Source: Beta vulgaris subsp. vulgaris
Taxonomy: Eukaryota > Streptophyta > Magnoliopsida > Caryophyllales > Amaranthaceae
DNA length: 64,000 bases
Reading direction: 5' to 3'
NCBI RefSeq assembly: GCF_026745355.1
Contig: NC_079206.1
Span: 1,357,800-1,421,799, forward strand
The position numbers were made by a program, and so were the translations under genes. The notes under the pieces were generated by a model. That model searched no databases. It was not told the DNA's origin and worked only from the letters and a program-made list of their open reading frames with translations. Every line of letters begins with the position of its first letter. Within the stretch, counting starts at the first letter, position 1. Of the stretch, positions 43,317 through 54,757 are shown piece by piece.

Positions 43317-45765
43317 ATGATATTCGAAACTTGGGTAGTAGTTCCACTCTTAACTCTCCTTACCATACTATGGGCCATCTTCATCCTCACCAAAAACCGT
43401 CCACCACTCCCACCAGGCCCATTGGGCCTACCAATACTAGGAAACCTCCTCTCACTAAGCCCAGAACTCCACACTTACTTCACCACATTGGCCCAAACCC
43501 ACGGCCCAATCTTCTCTCTCCGTCTAGGAATGAAACTTGGCGTAATCATCTCCTCAGCAAATCACGCCAAAGAAATTCTAAAACACCATGACGTCATCTT
43601 CGCCAACCGTGACGTACCCATAGCAGGAAAAACCGCCACGTATGGCGGCGCTAACATAGTGTGGTCCCCATACGGCCCGACATTACGTATGCTTAGGAAA
43701 GTTTGTGTCAGAGAGATGCTTGGAAGTGCCACGTTAGATTCTATGTACGGACTCCGTAGAAGAGAAGTACGGAGCATGGTACGAAGGTTGTCGGAGAAAG
43801 TGGGGACAAAAACGGTTAATGTCGGGGAAGAAGTGTTTATGGTAGTTATGAGAGTAGTTACAGATATGTTGTGGGGAGGAACAATGGTGGAAGAGAAGGA
43901 GGAGGAGAGAGAAAGTATTGGGTTAGAGTTTCGGGTCGTGATCAAGGAGTTTACCGGGTTGTTGGGTATGCCGAATGTATCGGACTTTTTTCCGGGTTTG
44001 GATCGGATCGATTTGCAGGGTGTAGAGAGGAGGATGAAGAGGTGTGTTAAGTTGTTGGATGAGATTTTTGAGAAGGTGATATATCAACGTTTGAGAGTTT
44101 GTAAGGAAGGAAAGAGGAGAGAGAAGGATTTTTTGGAGGTATTGTTACAAATGAGGGATGATTATGAGGGTGAATGTAGTGATGATAAGGTGTCATTTTC
44201 TACATCTCATCTTAAAGGTTTACTCATGGTACGTATGTTTCTTTCTTGTTCTGTACTTCTATATTTTGAATGCATTTATCATACATTCGGGGTGTAATAT
44301 GTGCAGGGTACATCCAAGTTATAACTTATATTCTGCTCATTTGATGCTATACCTGTTATGTGATTATGCTCATTTGAAAGTTTCAAATAAGAAATGTGCA
44401 AAAAATAGTCACAAGTGTATGATAAAAATTCCCCTAAATTTGTTGTGGCAAGTTATGAAGTACGTGAACCTTTTCGTCCTTTAATGATACATAACACGTA
44501 TCATAAGTAACCTATTAAACAAGTCACAAACAAGTTAAAACTCTATAGAAGAAAACAAACATACAAGCCTAACTCAATTAGGGGTAACCAAAGGGTAGAC
44601 TTAAAACGAAAAGATCGCGCAAAGGTTGACTTATCTAAAATAATTTTTCCTAAAATTTTTGAGGCCCCTGTGCTCCTGTGCTAATTATAAAGTTGAGCCC
44701 TATAGAAATATGAAAAATGATATTCATACCCCTTAGGGCTACATATAAAAAGCTAAAAATGGAAATAAAAAGTTGAATCAAGCATTTATTACCTCAAATG
44801 ATATGTAATTTTGTCTTGAATTTTTAAACCGTTTCAATTTTAAGAAATATATTTAATGCTTATTCATAGCCCTAAGGGCTACATATAACATTACTCTAGA
44901 AATATTATGAATAGATTCTAAAATAATATAAAATCTATTCTATAAAATAACTTTTTGACAAAATAAAGTTCGAATTTGAAGAATATAACTAAAACAAACA
45001 TTTAATATAATACTCCGTACTATAGACCTTTTAAAAAGTGTGACCCTACACTGCTATTGGTTGCTTTGCACATCCTATCAGTCTATCAGACAGCCCTACA
45101 ACCAATCATTAACAAGGTGTTGTTATTATTATGTACAGGATATGATAGTAGGCGGAACCGACACTACATCAAACACAGTAGAACTTACAATGGCTGAAAT
45201 AATGAACCACCCTGATGTGCTAAAAAAGATCCAACAAGAGCTCAACACAGTAATTGGCTCAGACAGCATAGTAGAAGAGCATCACATCTATAAACTCCCT
45301 TACCTACAAGCTGTTCTAAAAGAAGCACTTCGCTTACACCCTGTATTACCCCTGCTAGTACCTCATTGTCCGAGTGAGTCTCGTGTTGTAGGAGGCTACA
45401 CTATCCCCAAAGGTGCTCGTGTATTCATCAACGTATGGGCTATCCATCGAGACCCTTCCGTGTGGACGGAGCCATCGAAGTTTGATCCTGAAAGGTTCCT
45501 GCTGGATGCTAATCAGTTTGATTTTAATGGGAACAACTTCAATTATATCCCTTTTGGTTCAGGTAGAAGGATTTGCGCCGGAATTGGATTGGCTGAGAGG
45601 ATGGTGTTGTTTATAATGGCCTCATTGTTGCATTCCTTTAATTGGAAATTGCCTGAGGGAGAAGAATTAAATCTTGAGGAGAAATTTGGGATTGTGTTGA
45701 GTAAGAGGACTCCTCTTGTGTTGATCCCTGAGTGCAGGTTATCTGATTCTGGTTTGTATATATAA
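43317..45765 (+). CDS. Cytochrome P450, CYP706-like, copy 1
   Basis: ER-anchored monooxygenase of the plant A-type clan. Exons 43317-44228 and 45139-45765 (phase 0; ATG|gtacgt donor, tacag|GAT acceptor) give 512 residues. In order: a hydrophobic anchor (about 5-24), the hinge PPLPPGPLGLPILGN, 'ANRDVPIAGKTATYGG', the I-helix GGTDTTSNTVE, the ExxR motif KEALRLHP, the PERF motif 'FDPERF' and the haem loop FGSGRRICAGIG with the Cys ligand. 'TYGGANIVWSPYG' and 'HRDPSVWTEP' point to CYP706, whose members oxidise sesquiterpenes, flavonoids or aldoximes in different plants; the substrate cannot be read here. Oddity: the C-helix WxxxR motif reads L-R-M-L-R because the conserved Trp is Leu. The 910-bp intron holds a MITE. 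It sits next to two relatives on the same strand. Confidence 0.88.
44719..44893. mobile_element. MITE in intron of P450 copy 1
   Basis: 'ccttagggctacatataaaa' at the left and 'atagccctaagggctacata' at the right bracket a block with 'aaaatggaaataaaaagttg', as in the 27310 family. Ends are diverged. Confidence 0.45.
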
Positions 45766-46337
45766 GTAACTTACTTCTTGGTGGTGGTTCTACTATTTTC
45801 ATGAGATAAGTGCAGGTTATCTACTTATCTACATACTTTGTATGAATTTGGTCTTTTTATGCACATACATTGCAATCATACCTGGTAGAAGACTAAGATC
45901 TTATGAAGCAAAAATAATGTATCAGATGGTCTATGCATACAGGCTTACTAGTGTGAGGAATCAGGAAGTGTTCTGGCATTAATTTCTGTATCTGTTGTTA
46001 TATGGTTACATTAAGATCTCTATTATATAAGGGATGAAGGAGTTATGGTATCCTCATAGGAAATTGTTTTACTACCCTCATGAATATCATGTCATTATGT
46101 CAAAAAGTGGTGGTTTGTGGGTTGTTATACCGTAAATTATGGTGTAACAATTACACCTAAGAATGTGTGATTATGTGTTTGCGAAAATCACTAAAGACTT
46201 GAAATCTTGTAAATATATATTGAGATAAATATAAGAACACCTTATATATTAAAATTTGTATTTTTGTATCATTCACGAATTTTCAGTCAAAGTAAGTGCA
46301 TGAATAATGCAAAAATCAAAAAGTTGTGAGTAAAATG
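45766..46337. other. 3' flank of P450 copy 1 with Helitron 5' end
   Basis: A TCTCTATTATATAAG Helitron 5' terminus starts at 46017 after an A, but no hairpin-CTAG 3' end follows, so the element is truncated. No gene was found. Confidence 0.45.
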
Positions 46338-46600
46338 TACTGCTTCCATTTCTAAAATAAGTGTTACATTGAGTAAATCGACAGTGTTCATCAACTAACT
46401 TAAACTCTATTTTCTCGCAATTATATATAGAAAATACAATCAATTGAGATCTTGTAAAATTTTTCTCAATGTATACTTTCAAAATATCAATTTTTTTTTT
46501 CAATTTTTACTTATACGCAATTAAAAATATCAATGAATCAAAAAGACACATCAAGGTTATATAAAAAGTGTATGTAACACTTATTTAAGGAACGGAGTAG
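46338..46600. mobile_element. Stowaway-like MITE
   Basis: 'ctgcttccatttctaaaata' and 'ttatttaaggaacggagtag' are imperfect inverted ends; 'aagtgttacat' pairs with 'tgtaacactt'. Confidence 0.65.
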
Positions 46601-46628
46601 CGAGTAACATAATCCTTGATATTTTATA

Positions 46629-46961
46629 CTCCATCCGTCTCATAATATAGTGCTTATTTCTCATTTTTTACGAGAAATAAGGTAAGTGGAACATGAATGA
46701 TAAATAATTAATGTTGCGGAAAAAACTGATGTTAGGAGAGAGAATGGTGAATAACGAGTGAAAGAGTATTAAATATATGACTAATTCAACCCTTATGTTC
46801 AATAAGGAAAGAAAAAACTATTTCCAATGAGCAAATAAATGATGGTTACATGGTTTTTTAGGCAAATCAAGAGGAGTTGCAGAATTAAAAAAGGGAAATA
46901 AGAACAACATTTTTAAACACCCAAAATGAAATGCAAGTACTGTATTATTGGACAGAGGAAG
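46629..46961. mobile_element. Stowaway-like MITE
   Basis: CTCCATCCGTCTCATAATAT at the left and 'tactgtattattggacagag' at the right, TA flanks. The 'agtgcttatttctca' interior resembles the MITE at 3349. Confidence 0.65.
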
Positions 46962-47001
46962 TAAATGACATTGTTGTTTGTTTCTGTTTCCATTATTATT
47001 A

Positions 47002-47290
47002 CTTCCTCCATAACAAAAAATAATGCAACATTTGTCATTTTAGGCCGTATAAAAAAATTGCAACTATTTAAAACTTACTACTTTTAGTTAAAAAGGTTTA
47101 ACATATTTACAAAAATGCCATTACTAAAAACTTTTAAATACCGCTTCCTAAACCACATGGGCAATTAACCAAATGGTTTACCCTTTTTTCTCTCTCCTAC
47201 TTTTCACTAATTCATCCATCTAACAATTACCAAAATTTGCCTAAAAGTCTATGACCTTCACAAATGTTGCAATTTTTTTTTGTTACGTAG
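47002..47290. mobile_element. Stowaway-like MITE next to P450 copy 2
   Basis: 'cttcctccataacaaaaaat' pairs with 'ttttttttttgttacgtagt'; subterminal 'tgcaacatttgtcat' pairs with 'cacaaatgttgca'. A further truncated MITE end (ctccatctgtctcaaaatat) starts at 47293. Confidence 0.65.
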
Positions 47291-47586
47291 TACTCCATCT
47301 GTCTCAAAATATAGTTCTCATTTCATTTTACACATTCTCCAAGACATACCTTTGATCTACGATATCTTTTATTTTTTTATTAGTATAAAATATAAAAAGT
47401 TGATATTACGAATTTATACATTGAGACGAATCTAACAAGACCATTCATGAATATGTTTTTCTTGTATACATTAGTAAGAATATTTGGTGAAAATTTTCCT
47501 ATTAATATCCATATTTGCCAAGGCATTAATGATTAAACCACATCCACACTCCATCCTTAAAGAGGTAAGAAGCTAAGCTAGCACAG

Positions 47587-50500
47587 ATGATAGATTTGGT
47601 AACCATGGTGTCAGAATTCTGGATAATTCCACTTTTAACCCTCCTCACCATATCTTTGACCATCTATCTCTTCACCAGAAACCCAAATAACCAACAACCA
47701 CCATACCCACCAGGCCCATTGGGCCTCCCAATACTCGGAAACCTCCTCTCTTTAGACCCAGAACTCCACACTTATTTCACCAAATTGGCCCAAACCCACG
47801 GCCCAATCTTCTCTCTTTGGCTCGGAACTCGGCTCGGCGTAGTCATCTCCTCACCGGCTCAAGCCAAACAAATACTCAAAGACCATGACGTCATCTTTGC
47901 TAACCGTGACGTACCCACCGCCGGAAAAGCCGCCACGTACGGCGGCGCCGACATAGTGTGGTCCCCATACGGCGCCACGTGGAGGCTGCTGAGGAAGGTG
48001 TGTGTCAGAGAGTTACTGAGCACCGCCACGCTGGAAGAAGTGTACGGTCTCCGTCGCCGGGAAATCCGGCGCATGATCCGGGGACTGTCGGAGAAAGTGG
48101 GGACAACAAAAATTAATGTCGGTGAAGAGGTGTTCTCGGTGGTTATGAGGGTGGTGACAGGGATGTTGTGGGGTGGGACTGTGGTGGAGGATGAGGAGAG
48201 AGAAAATATAGGTTTCGAGTTTCGGGCGGCGGTGAAGGAGATGACGGAGTTGTTGGGTATGCCGAATGTATCGGACTTTTTTCCGGGTTTGGAGCGGATC
48301 GATTTGCAAGGGATAGTGAGGAGGATGAAGAGGTGTGTTAAGTTGTTGGATGGGATTTTTGATAAGGTGATTGATCAAAGGTTGAGGATTGATGAGAAAG
48401 GAAGGAAGAGAGAGAAGGATTTTTTGGAGGTTTTGTTACAAATGAAGGAGGATTATGAGGGTGAAAGTAGTGATGATAAGGTGTCATTTTCTATTACCCA
48501 TCTCAAAGCTTTGCTCATGGTATCATTCTTTTTCTCTTTATGATTCTTCTATTTTCTATACATTGTTTTACATTTGTTCTATATTATTGTGCATGTCTAT
48601 GTTACTCAGACACGGATTAAGTGTCTACTTGGATATGAGTGTTTAAACATCCGACTCGGCTATTTTGTAGAATGAAGTAAGTTTTTAGTCTAAAATGAAG
48701 TATCCAAGTGAAGTATTGTGTCAGACACGACACGATACGACACCCTGTTTTTGAGGTAAATAAAGGTGCCCGAATAACAGAGGTGCATGTATGTCTTTAG
48801 ATTGTGTTACATCTAGGTAGCGTTTCGTTTGAGGTTTTCAGGAAAGAATAAGGGAATCAAGTAAATTGATTTCGTTACTTGTTTGTTTGGTTCATTTGAT
48901 CATTCTCTTTACCTCTTGGGTGGCGAAGTTGTGGTGGTGGAATGTTAGAGTTTCCCTTTGATGTATTTAACAAACAACTTAGAAATTCATAGATAAAACC
49001 TTTACATTCTCCTTGCAACCTTTTCTCAAACACTTTCCCTTTAATTCAATACAAGGCAAAACAAGTAGGAGCAGCCTTTTTTTTTCTGGGTGTAGAGGCC
49101 TTTAAGGGTGGTAATGTAGATGGGATTTGGTATCCCATCTTAGGTATGATCTCAGAGGACTTTACCAGCTAGCTGACATTTACAATTCCGGATGAATTGA
49201 TGGAAATATTGTAAGAAAATTGCTAAAGAAAGCAGCCATATGATATGTGGACAGCTTTTATGCGAATAGGATATCTTCATTGATAAATATGCAGATTAAC
49301 ATTTCGGGATATGATTTGTCTCCTGGTATGAATCTATGATTGCATTGTTTAAAAATTTTGTTTAGACTATACAAATTAGTCTAAACATGATTACATGAGT
49401 GTTAAAAGTCAAACTGAAGCTTGAAATGTCGTGTTGAGCTTTACTCCCATAGGAATTTCTAGAAAGTTGAATCTTGGGTGTATGGATGTGAACTTTGTAC
49501 AGTAGTTCTGTCATGTAATGTAATGGTTTTCCGTAGTTGCTATTTAACGACAAGTGATCGTAGAGTAGATATGTAAGCCCTCTGTTGCGTCTTACTTATG
49601 TCTGACATCTCTGCTACTCTTAAATTTTGTGTTCTATTATTATAGGAAAAATTGTCAGAAACTACCTATTAAAGACACTTTTTTAAAAAAAACTACCTTA
49701 TATCATGTTTATTTTACGAAACTACCTTATAAGTGGAAAAACTTTAAAAAGCACTACCAAATTCAGAATTTACTAACCATGGTTAACTACTCCCTCCAAT
49801 TCTAATATAAGATTACTAAAATCCCCTTTAATTACCCTAATCCCTCTTTGTTAGTTCCCTCATAGCCTCACAACAACGAAATTTAGGAACTTCTTATCAA
49901 TTCAGTTTGTACTTACGTGAGACTAGCATATCAACCAGCTTGAAATACGAATAGTGCTGATATTTAGGGTGGGTTTTGTGAACCAATTTTTTTTCCTTTT
50001 CCTTCTGTAAGTTGGTGTGTGATCTAATAATCTGTCAGAAGAACTTGAGTTATGCTTTCTCCGTTCTTTTGGTATTGGACATAAGGACATTACATATCAT
50101 CCAAAGAATTTCCAGATGTGCATGCTCTTATTATGCATGCTTACAACTTAGATAATGTTGATTTGCGTGTGGATCACCTGGGCTTGCACAAAGCTCTCTG
50201 TACGTTAACAGGGTGGAATTACTTGGTGATTATTAATAACACAAATACTGGTAAGGGCCAAGGGTAAAGATGGGTGCATGGAATAGCTACCTCTTAAATG
50301 GAACTATTGCTAATATTTTGCTGTCCTCACATAAACTTATGTGCCTTGTATATTCGGTATTGGAGGTTTCTCCATATTCAAAATATTTGCAGTTTAGTTT
50401 TATATGCTTTTGAAGTCTATCTCTTAGTGGTCTTCAAGTATGACTTGTCTTTGGCGCTTGTGTAGCTTTTAAATTCATCAACAGATAGTATATTATAGAT

Positions 50501-51578
50501 GGCTACATAACGTCAGTGCTAATATTAGCTTGGTTTTTAAAAAAAATCAGAAGACAATTGCTACAGTAAGAAAGTTAAACGTTGTTGTGAGGCTATGAGG
50601 GAACTAACAAAGAGGGATTAGGGTAATTAAAGAGGGTATTTTAGTAATCTTATATTAGAAGGATAATTGGAGGGAATAGTTAACCATGGTTAGTAAATTC
50701 TGAATTTGGTAGTGCTTTTTAAAGTTTTTCCACTTATAAGGTAGTTTCATAAAATAAACATGATATAAGGTAGTTTTTTTTTAAAATGTGTCTTTAATAG
50801 GTAGTTTCTAACAATTTTTCCATTATTATATAACATCTTTTGGTGATTAGCTTTGATATAGTACAATTTCACTCCAAAAATTGAATTTACAAAATTCAGT
50901 TAAAGTTCCTTGTCATGCATGCCGATTTCTATTGTTTTTGAACATGTTCATGGGCAGGATATGGTGGTTGGTGGAACTGACACTAGCTCAAACACAGTTG
51001 AACTTGCCATGGCAGAAATACTGAACAAACCGGAGGTGCTGAAGAAGATCCAGCAAGAGCTGGACGCAGAGGTTGGCAGAGACAGCATAGTGGAAGAGCA
51101 TCACATCTTTAAACTCCCTTACCTACAAGCTGTCATGAAAGAGGCACTGCGTTTGCACCCGGCACTACCTCTACTAGTCCCTCATTGTCCGAGTGAGTCC
51201 TGTGTTGTTGGAGGCTATACCATTCATAAGGGTTCCCGGATCTTCATCAATGTTTGGGCTATCCATCGAGACCCTTCAGTATGGACCGATCCATTAAATT
51301 TTGTTCCTGAAAGGTTTCTGAATTCTAAATTTGACTTCAGTGGGAACGATTTCAGTTACTTTCCCTTTGGCTCGGGTAGAAGGATTTGTGCAGGAATAGC
51401 AATGGCTGAGAGGATGGTACTGTTTTCACTAGCCTCACTATTACATTCCTTTGATTGGAAATTGCCCGAGGGAGAAGCTTTAGATCTTGAGGAGAAGTTT
51501 GGGATTGTCCTGAGCAAGAGAACGCCTCTCACAGTAATTCCCGAGTGTAGGTTATCTAGTCCAGCTCTGTATGAATGA
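47587..51578 (+). CDS. Cytochrome P450, CYP706-like, copy 2
   Basis: Intact A-type P450 and close paralogue of copy 1. Exons 47587-48519 and 50958-51578 (phase 0; ATG|gtatca donor, ggcag|GAT acceptor) give 517 residues. A start at 47605 (accATGG context) would give 511 and aligns better with copy 1. Visible: membrane anchor 'IIPLLTLLTISLTIYLF', hinge 'PPYPPGPLGLPILGN', the normal C-helix 'YGATWRLLRKVC', I-helix GGTDTSSNTVELAM, KEALRLHP, 'FVPERF' and the haem loop FGSGRRICAGIAMAER. All essential motifs are present. The 2,438-bp intron carries a Mutator-like foldback (49645-50821). Four MITEs crowd the 1.3 kb upstream and may influence transcription. The exon 1 GC content is higher than in copy 1. 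The substrate is unknown; flavonoid or terpenoid oxidation is only a family-based guess. Confidence 0.92.
49645..50821. mobile_element. Mutator-like foldback, 1,177 bp, in P450 intron
   Basis: Arms of about 240 bp are nearly perfect inverted repeats: ggaaaaattgtcagaaacta ... with the complement ending ...caatttttcc, sharing 'ctaccttataagtgg', 'actaaccatggttaact' and 'catagcctcacaaca' blocks. The flanks carry an exact 9-bp duplication, attattata, at 49636-49644 and 50822-50830. The interior of about 700 bp has no transposase frame. Arms are only lightly diverged, so the insertion is young. Confidence 0.9.
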
Positions 51579-54500
51579 GTAAGCTCTACTCATTATTCTG
51601 TTCTTATGTTGGTTATTTTAAGCTTCAGGAGATTCTCTGCTCATCATATAATTGTTAAATGAAAAAAAAAAAAACACTTTGTGAATGGTTGTATCTCAGA
51701 AGTTAAAGGTGTAACTTAATCATTTTTATCCACTATAAACTATGCCTACTGCACTGTGCTTATAAAGAAAATTTCCGCTATGATTATCAAAGATATTCAC
51801 GTCTTCCATTTCTTCAGGGAATGTATAAACTTCTTCTTTGTGCACCTCAGTTTGTCTTTGGCTGCTTTTCTTTTCATTGTCTCTTTGATGACAGTGGCAT
51901 GGAGCACCTTTATCAGTACGATTGCTAAGCAGTGTTTCTCGCATCTTTATGACCTGGAAGTAGGCTGCTCTTCATTAGTCTATTAACATAACTTGATATG
52001 AAACGATTAGGACTCAGACCATTAAGATTTTATAGCTAAACTAAGCACCTTTGCATTGTATGAATTTGACCACATTCCCAATCAAGTGGCATATATAAGA
52101 AACTCTCATCCTGGAGCTGGATGTCTCTCAATTTCTTTCTTCATTTGAACTCGGGAATATAATTATGTGCAACAAGCTTGTCATTTTGATATGGGGTTGC
52201 TAATGCTACCAGCAGGCAGCAATACTTATGATCTTGTGCTACGGTGAATTTCCTTTTTGGGTCCTTCCGTCCACTATTCCGGCCTCTTCTAAAATTCTCT
52301 ATAGCCATCATACCTTCACAGCCTTCTCTTCAAAGTTCGGCTAGTAAAAGGACTTACTCGCCTTTGGCAATGCTTGAAATGATATTATCATCTTCATAAA
52401 ATCGTCAGAGTCTTACCCTAAACATAACTTTTGAAGAGTTCTATTTACTGTAACTTTCGCTATTTATTGTTTACCATATTTCAGTGTGTATGTATCAGAG
52501 TGGCACTAGAGAGAGAGAGGTGTAGAGAAGGTGGAGTAATAAGTTCCTCTATATTCATTAGCTGCTTATGGAACATGTCTTGCACTCGAACCAGATTCTA
52601 GTGCGATCCCTCCAAAGTCCAAAGAGAAGATGATGTATGCAGCACATTGATCAAAGGGGACTGATTAATATTTTTATTTTCATTCGAAGCATGTTTGAGG
52701 CCTGAGGGACATAAGCTAGGAGATATATTATCTGGACTATGGTAATTGTGTCATACCGGGAGTGGTAACTTTCCCCCATATTTCTTTCCAATAATGAGTT
52801 TGTTTTTGCTCCCCACATATTTTTACAGACAAAGTTACCACTTTGCTGTTTGTTCCTGAAACAAGTTCAAGAAAAAGAATGTGATGCAATTGTGGATTTT
52901 TCCAAGATAATTGTATTGTACTCGTTGCTTTTCTTGCTTAAATTAAAGTGTCTATATCTGTCAGTCACAGATGTATTATGCTAGCGGAGAAATTCACTTT
53001 GATTGCAGATCGTTTAACTCAGACTGCCTCTGTGTCCATAAAACGATCAACAGACTGTGGTGGTTCAGCTATACAAGAAGAAGGCACTTATCTATATTCT
53101 CAGGTATAATTACTCATATTTTTTCGCCCATGTTCTTTTTAATGTTTAAAGTGCGGCATCTAAGCCAAGCACTTAGACCTACCATAGTAATTTCATATTT
53201 CTTGAGTGTTGTCTTTCTTAGTCATATTAAGTCAGTTTGGCCTGTTATTAGATAACAATATTATTGTCTGAGCTGCTTGGTTATCTGGTGGGTCTGGTCA
53301 CTGATGTAATTGGGTTTGGACTGTTATCTCATATTAATTTGTTCACATGTGCCTGTCAAAGTGTAATCCGGGCAACCTCGAAAGAGATGTGATCTTTGTG
53401 GTCCTAAAAGATAGTATTTTTAAGTAGATCCAATCTTTTTTTTTGGCTTCAAGTTTGATTTTGATTGCCATTTTCCTAGCAAGGAGGGTATGCTTTCTCC
53501 CCACACAATTTCCCTGAAAAATCTACACCTTTGCTGTTTGTTTACTCTGTTATATTGTTCTCTTTATCATTGTCGTCCAGGAATAGGATCTTGCTTGATG
53601 AGGTTTAATTTTGTTGGTTGATCTAAAGAAGATATTCGACCTCCGTGCTAGTCTTGATTCAAAATACTTCATGTAGCCCACTCATCCCAACAACAACAAC
53701 AACAACAACAATAACAAAAGCCTTAGCCCACTTGTACAAAATCCATAAATAGGCCCATATCATAACTCATATACAAGTCTTTACTATTTGAACACAACTC
53801 CTTCCTTTTCTTCCAATGTGAGACAATTCCATAAGGACTTGCAATTAAGTTAACTCCAAACATCTTATTCTCTTGTTTAACAATAGTTCCAGATTCCATT
53901 TTTATTCCTTTTCACAGTAAAAGCCTAAAATATACGTACAATGAATATCCATCTGTGCAAGAAACCCCTTGTCTAGCATGCACCCAAATAAAATGATAAC
54001 AGGAAAAGCTGGGCGGGATGGTGCAACACAAGCCTATTAGAATCCACACCTCTAGAAGTACTCTTCTCCAAGTGCCTTAGTTTGAACTATGTGTTTTACG
54101 GTATAGTAAGTTTATGGCTAAATAAAGTAAGATGCGACTGTAGTCAAACTCCAATAAGTTGACGCATCACTGTCTGGGAGCTACCGTACACATTCATTTG
54201 AAATTAACAAACTCATTTCTTTTGGATTCTTTTTCTTAGTTTTGAATCATAGGAGATTGAAAGAGTGCTTCATATGTTATCGGACCTTTTTCTTCATCTC
54301 AAGTACCCATGATGGATCCTCAATACTCTACGATCTTTCATTGGGTTAAAATCATGAATTTTTTAAAATGAAATAGCTGAGTCGAATACCTGGACATGTA
54401 CCAGAGTCTGACAAATATTGGAGTCCATGTAATGTTGTTTGTATGTGATAGGATATAAATTTTGAAGCTCATACATAAATGACTAAGGATCCAAGTGGAG

Positions 54501-54757
54501 GTCGATGTTTTGTATGTGTAGACCTTCTTGTCTACCATCAATCCTCTAGAAGCTGCTTTGCTATTCTGCAAGTTACGTTGTAGTAGTGATTTGGACGTCG
54601 AGAGAGGTATTGATAATTTGATAATTCCCTAATGATTAATCATATATATTGGTTGATTGGGGCGTTAGTATGGTAATGTTCATCTTTTCATTGTCTCAGC
54701 AAGTGGATTGTCGTTTGTCAGTGGGGTCTTATCATCTCTTCCGCCCTCAATTTTATT
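51579..54757. other. Duplicated 3' flank behind P450 copy 2
   Basis: No gene was found. 51575-52740 is similar to 54940-56345, and 52860-53600 is similar to 58790-59560 (for example 'gatgtattatgctagc', 'tgtggtcctaaa', 'aggatcttgcttgatgagg'). A (caa)n microsatellite lies near 53694-53718, and an LTR-like remnant with 'ttcttccaatgtgagaca' near 53813. Confidence 0.6.

Noticed and set aside
52480..52500. Primer-binding-site-like 'gtatcagagtgg' (also 55785)
   Set aside because: It resembles the iMet primer site, but no LTR ends could be found on either side.
52971..53255. 94-codon plus-strand frame
   Set aside because: The corresponding duplicate at 58.9-59.1 kb does not preserve the frame and no family is recognisable.
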